Below, one piece after another: positions 61,153-64,000 of a stretch of 64,000 nt of DNA; position 1 is the stretch's first letter; each line of letters begins with the position of its first letter. The notes beneath the pieces are model-generated. The model had not been told where the DNA came from. It saw nothing but the letters and a program-made list of their open reading frames with translations, and searched no databases. Made by a program: the position numbers and the translations under genes. The stretch lies in the NCBI RefSeq assembly GCF_043099315.1, contig NZ_CP170746.1, one strand, 5' to 3'. The DNA comes from Chlorogloeopsis fritschii. Its GTDB lineage: Bacteria > Cyanobacteriota > Cyanobacteriia > Cyanobacteriales > Nostocaceae.

Positions 61153-62112
61153 ATGAATCCTCAACCCCTAGTTAGTATTATCACCCCAACTTATAACCGT
61201 CCAGAGTATCTCAAGCAAGCTCTGACTAGTGCCGTTCGCCAGACATACGAAAATATAGAAATTATTGTTTCTGATAATTGTAGTCCGGAAAATCCACAAG
61301 CAATTGTGGATTCTTTTAAAGATCCGCGAATTCGTTTTTCGCGCAATGAAACGAACATAGGTATGTTCGGCAACACTATGAAAGCCTTTAAAATGGCGCG
61401 TGGAAAATACGTAGCGACTCTGCTTGATGACGATCTGTGGGAAGAAGACTTTTTAGAAAAGCTTGTTCCTCCCCTTGAAGCTAATCCTGATTTAGTTTTA
61501 TCTTTTTGTGATCATTACGTGATCAATGCTGATGGTGAAATCAATCATGAGATCACAGAGCATTGTTCACAGTTATTTCAAAGAGCGGATCTTCAAGAAG
61601 GCATTTATCAACCCTTCTATAAACTTGGCTTAGTGGATCAAGCAGTAGCTACAGCAATGGCGGCTGTCATTCGTAGAGAAGTTATAGATTGGGATAACAT
61701 CCCTGAAGAAGTAGGCGGTTCATGGGATATTTACTTGACATATCTGTGTTGCTCTACAGGTATGGGAGCTTATTATTATCCAGAAAAATTAACTAGATAC
61801 CGGAGGCATGACGAAACAGAAACAATGCTTAGTGGTAGGCGAAACTATCAAGCAAAAATCCGTAAAGCTCAAGCGGAAATGTTTTGTTTCCAGTGTTTTA
61901 TGGAAGATGAGAAACTAAAGGAGTTTAAACCCTATTTTCAACAACAGTGGGTAAAGGTAAGTACAACTTTAGGAATTGGCTTAATGCGAGCTGAACAAGT
62001 TAAACAAGCACGTCCTTATCTTTGGCGTTCTTTGCGTCAAAAGTTAAATTTAAGGTCAATGGCTGCACTGTTGCTAAGTTTTGCTCCTGCAAAAGTAGCA
62101 GCAAAATTTTAA
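61153..62112 (+). CDS. Glycosyltransferase family 2
   Basis: 319 residues. PLVSIITPTYNRPEYLKQAL, IEIIVSDNCSPENPQAI, ETNIGMFGNTMKAFKMARGK and VATLLDDDLWEEDFLEKL (DXD-type DDD) define a GT2 GT-A domain. The C-terminal part with WDIYLTYLCCSTGMGAYYYP is also found in related rhamnosyl-type transferases, but the donor is open. It resembles the GT2 at 43026 in its SDNCSP motif; the two may be paralogues. Confidence 0.92.
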   Translation: MNPQPLVSIITPTYNRPEYLKQALTSAVRQTYENIEIIVSDNCSPENPQAIVDSFKDPRIRFSRNETNIGMFGNTMKAFKMARGKYVATLLDDDLWEEDFLEKLVPPLEANPDLVLSFCDHYVINADGEINHEITEHCSQLFQRADLQEGIYQPFYKLGLVDQAVATAMAAVIRREVIDWDNIPEEVGGSWDIYLTYLCCSTGMGAYYYPEKLTRYRRHDETETMLSGRRNYQAKIRKAQAEMFCFQCFMEDEKLKEFKPYFQQQWVKVSTTLGIGLMRAEQVKQARPYLWRSLRQKLNLRSMAALLLSFAPAKVAAKF

Positions 62113-62190
62113 ATATCTACGGAAAATATCCAGGTTTGCTCCCTATATTTAGAAGATTAATTTATTCCAATTTATATATAGGTACAATCA

Positions 62191-63072
62191 ATGCGAGTAT
62201 CAGCTTGTATTACAACAAGAAATCGCACAAAAAAACTCGATGCTTGTTTAGAAGCTTTATGGAATTCTAAAGTTAAACCCCATATTGTAGTAGTTTCTGA
62301 TGATTCATCTGAGTTGGAAACACAGCAGGCAAATTTGCAAATAGTCCAAAAATATCCGGGAACTCGTTATATCTTAGGGCCTCGTTCTGGCGTTTGTGGT
62401 AACCGCAATAATGCTGTGAATGCAATTCCAGAGTCTGAAACCGACTTTGTCGCTTTCGTTGATGATGATATTTGCGTTCAGCCAGACTTTATTGCTTTAG
62501 CCATTGATAGATATACTCAAATGCCTCTTGAAGAGAGAAAAAATACTATCTTAACAGGCACCAGCCACACTCTAGATGGCTTTCAGCTTTTACCAGCTAA
62601 ACTTACATTTCAAGGGCACTTCTTTCCTACTGATGGCATTCCTCAAACTGTAGTTATTCACGCCGCTTTGTTTCCCAGACATTTTTTTAGTCAAGAACAA
62701 TGGGATGAAAATATCTTTTTTGGCTATGAAGATGCAGAACTTTGTTTGCGAGCGATTAAGCGTGGCTACAAAATTTTATATTGCTCGGAATTGAGAGTAA
62801 AGTGTATTGCCGAGGATAGCACACTTGAGGTGGGTATATCTGGTGTAGGTGGCTTGAGTAATTATGAATTATATGTAGAAGCGGCTAGGCTATACATTGG
62901 GATTAAGCGATATAAAGACTTATTTCCTAATCCCTTGAACCTACTAGGCTTTATACTTTTATATTTTGTGCAGATGACAAGATATCTATTACAACGAAAA
63001 GCAATCCGAGCTTGGCCAGAAATTCTGCGTCGTTCTCGCATCCAACGGTTGTTATTGCCATCCAGTGTTTGA
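62191..63072 (+). CDS. Glycosyltransferase family 2
   Basis: 293 residues. MRVSACITTRNRTKKLDACL, HIVVVSDDSSELETQQ, FVAFVDDDICVQPDFIALA (DXD DDD) and FFGYEDAELCLRAIKRGYKI, the ED acidic pair typical of inverting GT2 enzymes. The C-terminal LNLLGFILLYFVQMTRYLLQ may touch the membrane. The ATG at 62191 follows aggtacaatca, a weak ribosome site. A member of the polysaccharide cluster. Confidence 0.92.
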   Translation: MRVSACITTRNRTKKLDACLEALWNSKVKPHIVVVSDDSSELETQQANLQIVQKYPGTRYILGPRSGVCGNRNNAVNAIPESETDFVAFVDDDICVQPDFIALAIDRYTQMPLEERKNTILTGTSHTLDGFQLLPAKLTFQGHFFPTDGIPQTVVIHAALFPRHFFSQEQWDENIFFGYEDAELCLRAIKRGYKILYCSELRVKCIAEDSTLEVGISGVGGLSNYELYVEAARLYIGIKRYKDLFPNPLNLLGFILLYFVQMTRYLLQRKAIRAWPEILRRSRIQRLLLPSSV

Positions 63073-63105
63073 AAACTTACTAATAATTATTCAGGATTAT
63101 TAAGC

Positions 63106-64000
63106 GTGAAGCTTTGTATCGTTACCCACAATGTTATTAAAGGTGATGGTCAAGGGCGGGTAAATTATGAAATTACCTGGGAGGCTATTCGTCGAGGTCA
63201 CTATGTTACTTTATTAGCAAGTCAAGTAGCTCCAGAATTACGGGAAAATAGCCAAGTTCAATGGATTGGTATTCCAGTAAAAGGGTGGCCTGCAGAAATT
63301 ATCCGTAATATCATATTTTCTTGGCGGAGTGCAATTTGGTTGCATCAACATCAGTCTGAATTTGATCTAGTAAAGGCTAACGGTGCAATTACAGCGATCC
63401 CAGCAGATGTAAATGCAGTTCATTTTGTCCATAGTTCTTGGCTAAAATTCTCTGCTTTTAAGGCTACGTCCAAATCATTTAAGAATGTGCTTAATCCACG
63501 CGGAGTTTTATATGATTTTTACCAATGGCTATACACAGCCGCTAATGCGCGTTGGGAAAAAAAGGCTTTCAGTCAGGCAAAAATAGTTGTGGCAATTTCT
63601 AATCAGATTGCCAAGGATCTATTAGAAATTGGTGTAGCACCAGAACGATTGCAGGTAATTTTAAATGGTGTTGATTTACAAGAATTTTCACCTGGTACTA
63701 CCGATCGCAAAATCTGGGGACTTCCTGATGGAGTACCCTTGGCACTGTTTGCAGGAGATATCAGAATTCCTCGCAAAAACTTGGATACGGTGTTGCAAGC
63801 TTTAGTGAAAGTTCCCGAATTGCATTTGGCAGTGGCAGGAATTACTGAAGGCAGCCCATATCTTCAACTTGCAGACTCACTGGGGTTAAGCGATCGCGTG
63901 CATTTTTTAGGACTCCGCCATGATGTTCCCCAGTTAATGAAAGCAGTAGATTTCCTCGTTTTCCCCTCCCGCTACGAGCCTTTTGGCTTAGTGGTGATTG
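63106..64000 (+). CDS. Glycosyltransferase family 4 (C-terminus cut by window)
   Basis: GTG start at 63106, open to the right edge (298 residues seen). It reads KLCIVTHNVIKGDGQGRVNY, AVHFVHSSWLKFSAFKATSK, VVAISNQIAKDLLEIGVAPE and VILNGVDLQEFSPGTTDRK, then LFAGDIRIPRKNLDTVLQAL, VHFLGLRHDVPQLMKAVDFL and VFPSRYEPFGLVVI at the edge. ISNQIAKDL, ILNGVD and the EPFGLVV nucleotide-sugar segment are GT4 landmarks. It is 33 bases after the GT2 stop, so it is probably in the same transcript. The cluster continues beyond the window. Confidence 0.92.
   Translation, partial: MKLCIVTHNVIKGDGQGRVNYEITWEAIRRGHYVTLLASQVAPELRENSQVQWIGIPVKGWPAEIIRNIIFSWRSAIWLHQHQSEFDLVKANGAITAIPADVNAVHFVHSSWLKFSAFKATSKSFKNVLNPRGVLYDFYQWLYTAANARWEKKAFSQAKIVVAISNQIAKDLLEIGVAPERLQVILNGVDLQEFSPGTTDRKIWGLPDGVPLALFAGDIRIPRKNLDTVLQALVKVPELHLAVAGITEGSPYLQLADSLGLSDRVHFLGLRHDVPQLMKAVDFLVFPSRYEPFGLVVI

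Overview
The window is chromosomal DNA from a filamentous, most likely heterocyst-forming cyanobacterium. The evidence is the abundance of HIP1-type octamers (gcgatcgc and variants), the cyanobacterial core genes ndhH and rpaB and a CCB-type cytochrome-assembly gene, a cyanobacterial-style phytochrome, and a long envelope-polysaccharide cluster that looks like the HEP island of Anabaena. Non-coding DNA carries the short tandem repeats and GC-rich palindromic repeats usual in Nostocales. No tRNA, rRNA, CRISPR array, intact transposase or phage gene was recognised.

Region 1 (1-9,476) is a signalling neighbourhood. It holds a Clp-fold membrane protease cut by the window edge, a Ser/Thr kinase with seven WD40 repeats, a membrane protein with a CxxCH haem motif and a HAMP domain, a second Ser/Thr kinase, a PhnD-like binding lipoprotein with no permease, and an ABCG-like transporter with two FHA domains. 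FHA domains bind phosphothreonine, so kinases beside an FHA-ABC exporter suggest a phosphorylation-controlled transporter. This is the best candidate here for an undescribed system.

Region 2 (9,700-22,500) is mostly housekeeping: a small unknown protein, a Uma2-family protein, radA, rpaB, a CCB2/CCB4-like assembly factor, a DUF456 protein, a MalK/UgpC-type ATPase, an FAD monooxygenase, an ssb gene interrupted by a +1 frameshift exactly at a UGA codon, a fused peptide-transporter ATPase, a DUF4258/DUF2283 pair with a decayed duplicate upstream, and a secreted trypsin-like protease.

Region 3 (22,500-33,700) has a biliverdin-type bacteriophytochrome kinase, rsmH, ndhH, an orthocaspase homologue whose His/Cys dyad is replaced by Tyr/Ser, sat, and a PEP-CTERM protein of seven repeats. 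A 1.8 kb gene-poor stretch with a decayed TPR gene follows.

Region 4 (35,487-39,240) is a vWA / PP2C / kinase triad of the TerY-P kind; its kinase carries a membrane segment and TPRs.

Region 5 (39,575 to the right edge) is a one-directional polysaccharide cluster. It contains CDP-glucose synthesis (rfbF), an LhgO-like oxidase, an SDR epimerase, an RfbC-like epimerase, an SAF-domain oxidoreductase, many glycosyltransferases, a Wzc-like chain-length kinase, a HepC-like initiating sugar transferase and a HepA-like ABC exporter. Together these could make sugar nucleotides, start the repeat unit, extend it and export it for the heterocyst envelope. A 1.5 kb non-coding gap with a nested hairpin lies just upstream of the hepC-like gene.

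Family assignments come from reading the translations and recognising motifs; no database search was run. Several starts were moved inward from the longest frame where a ribosome binding site or the family's N-terminus favoured it, as stated in each entry.
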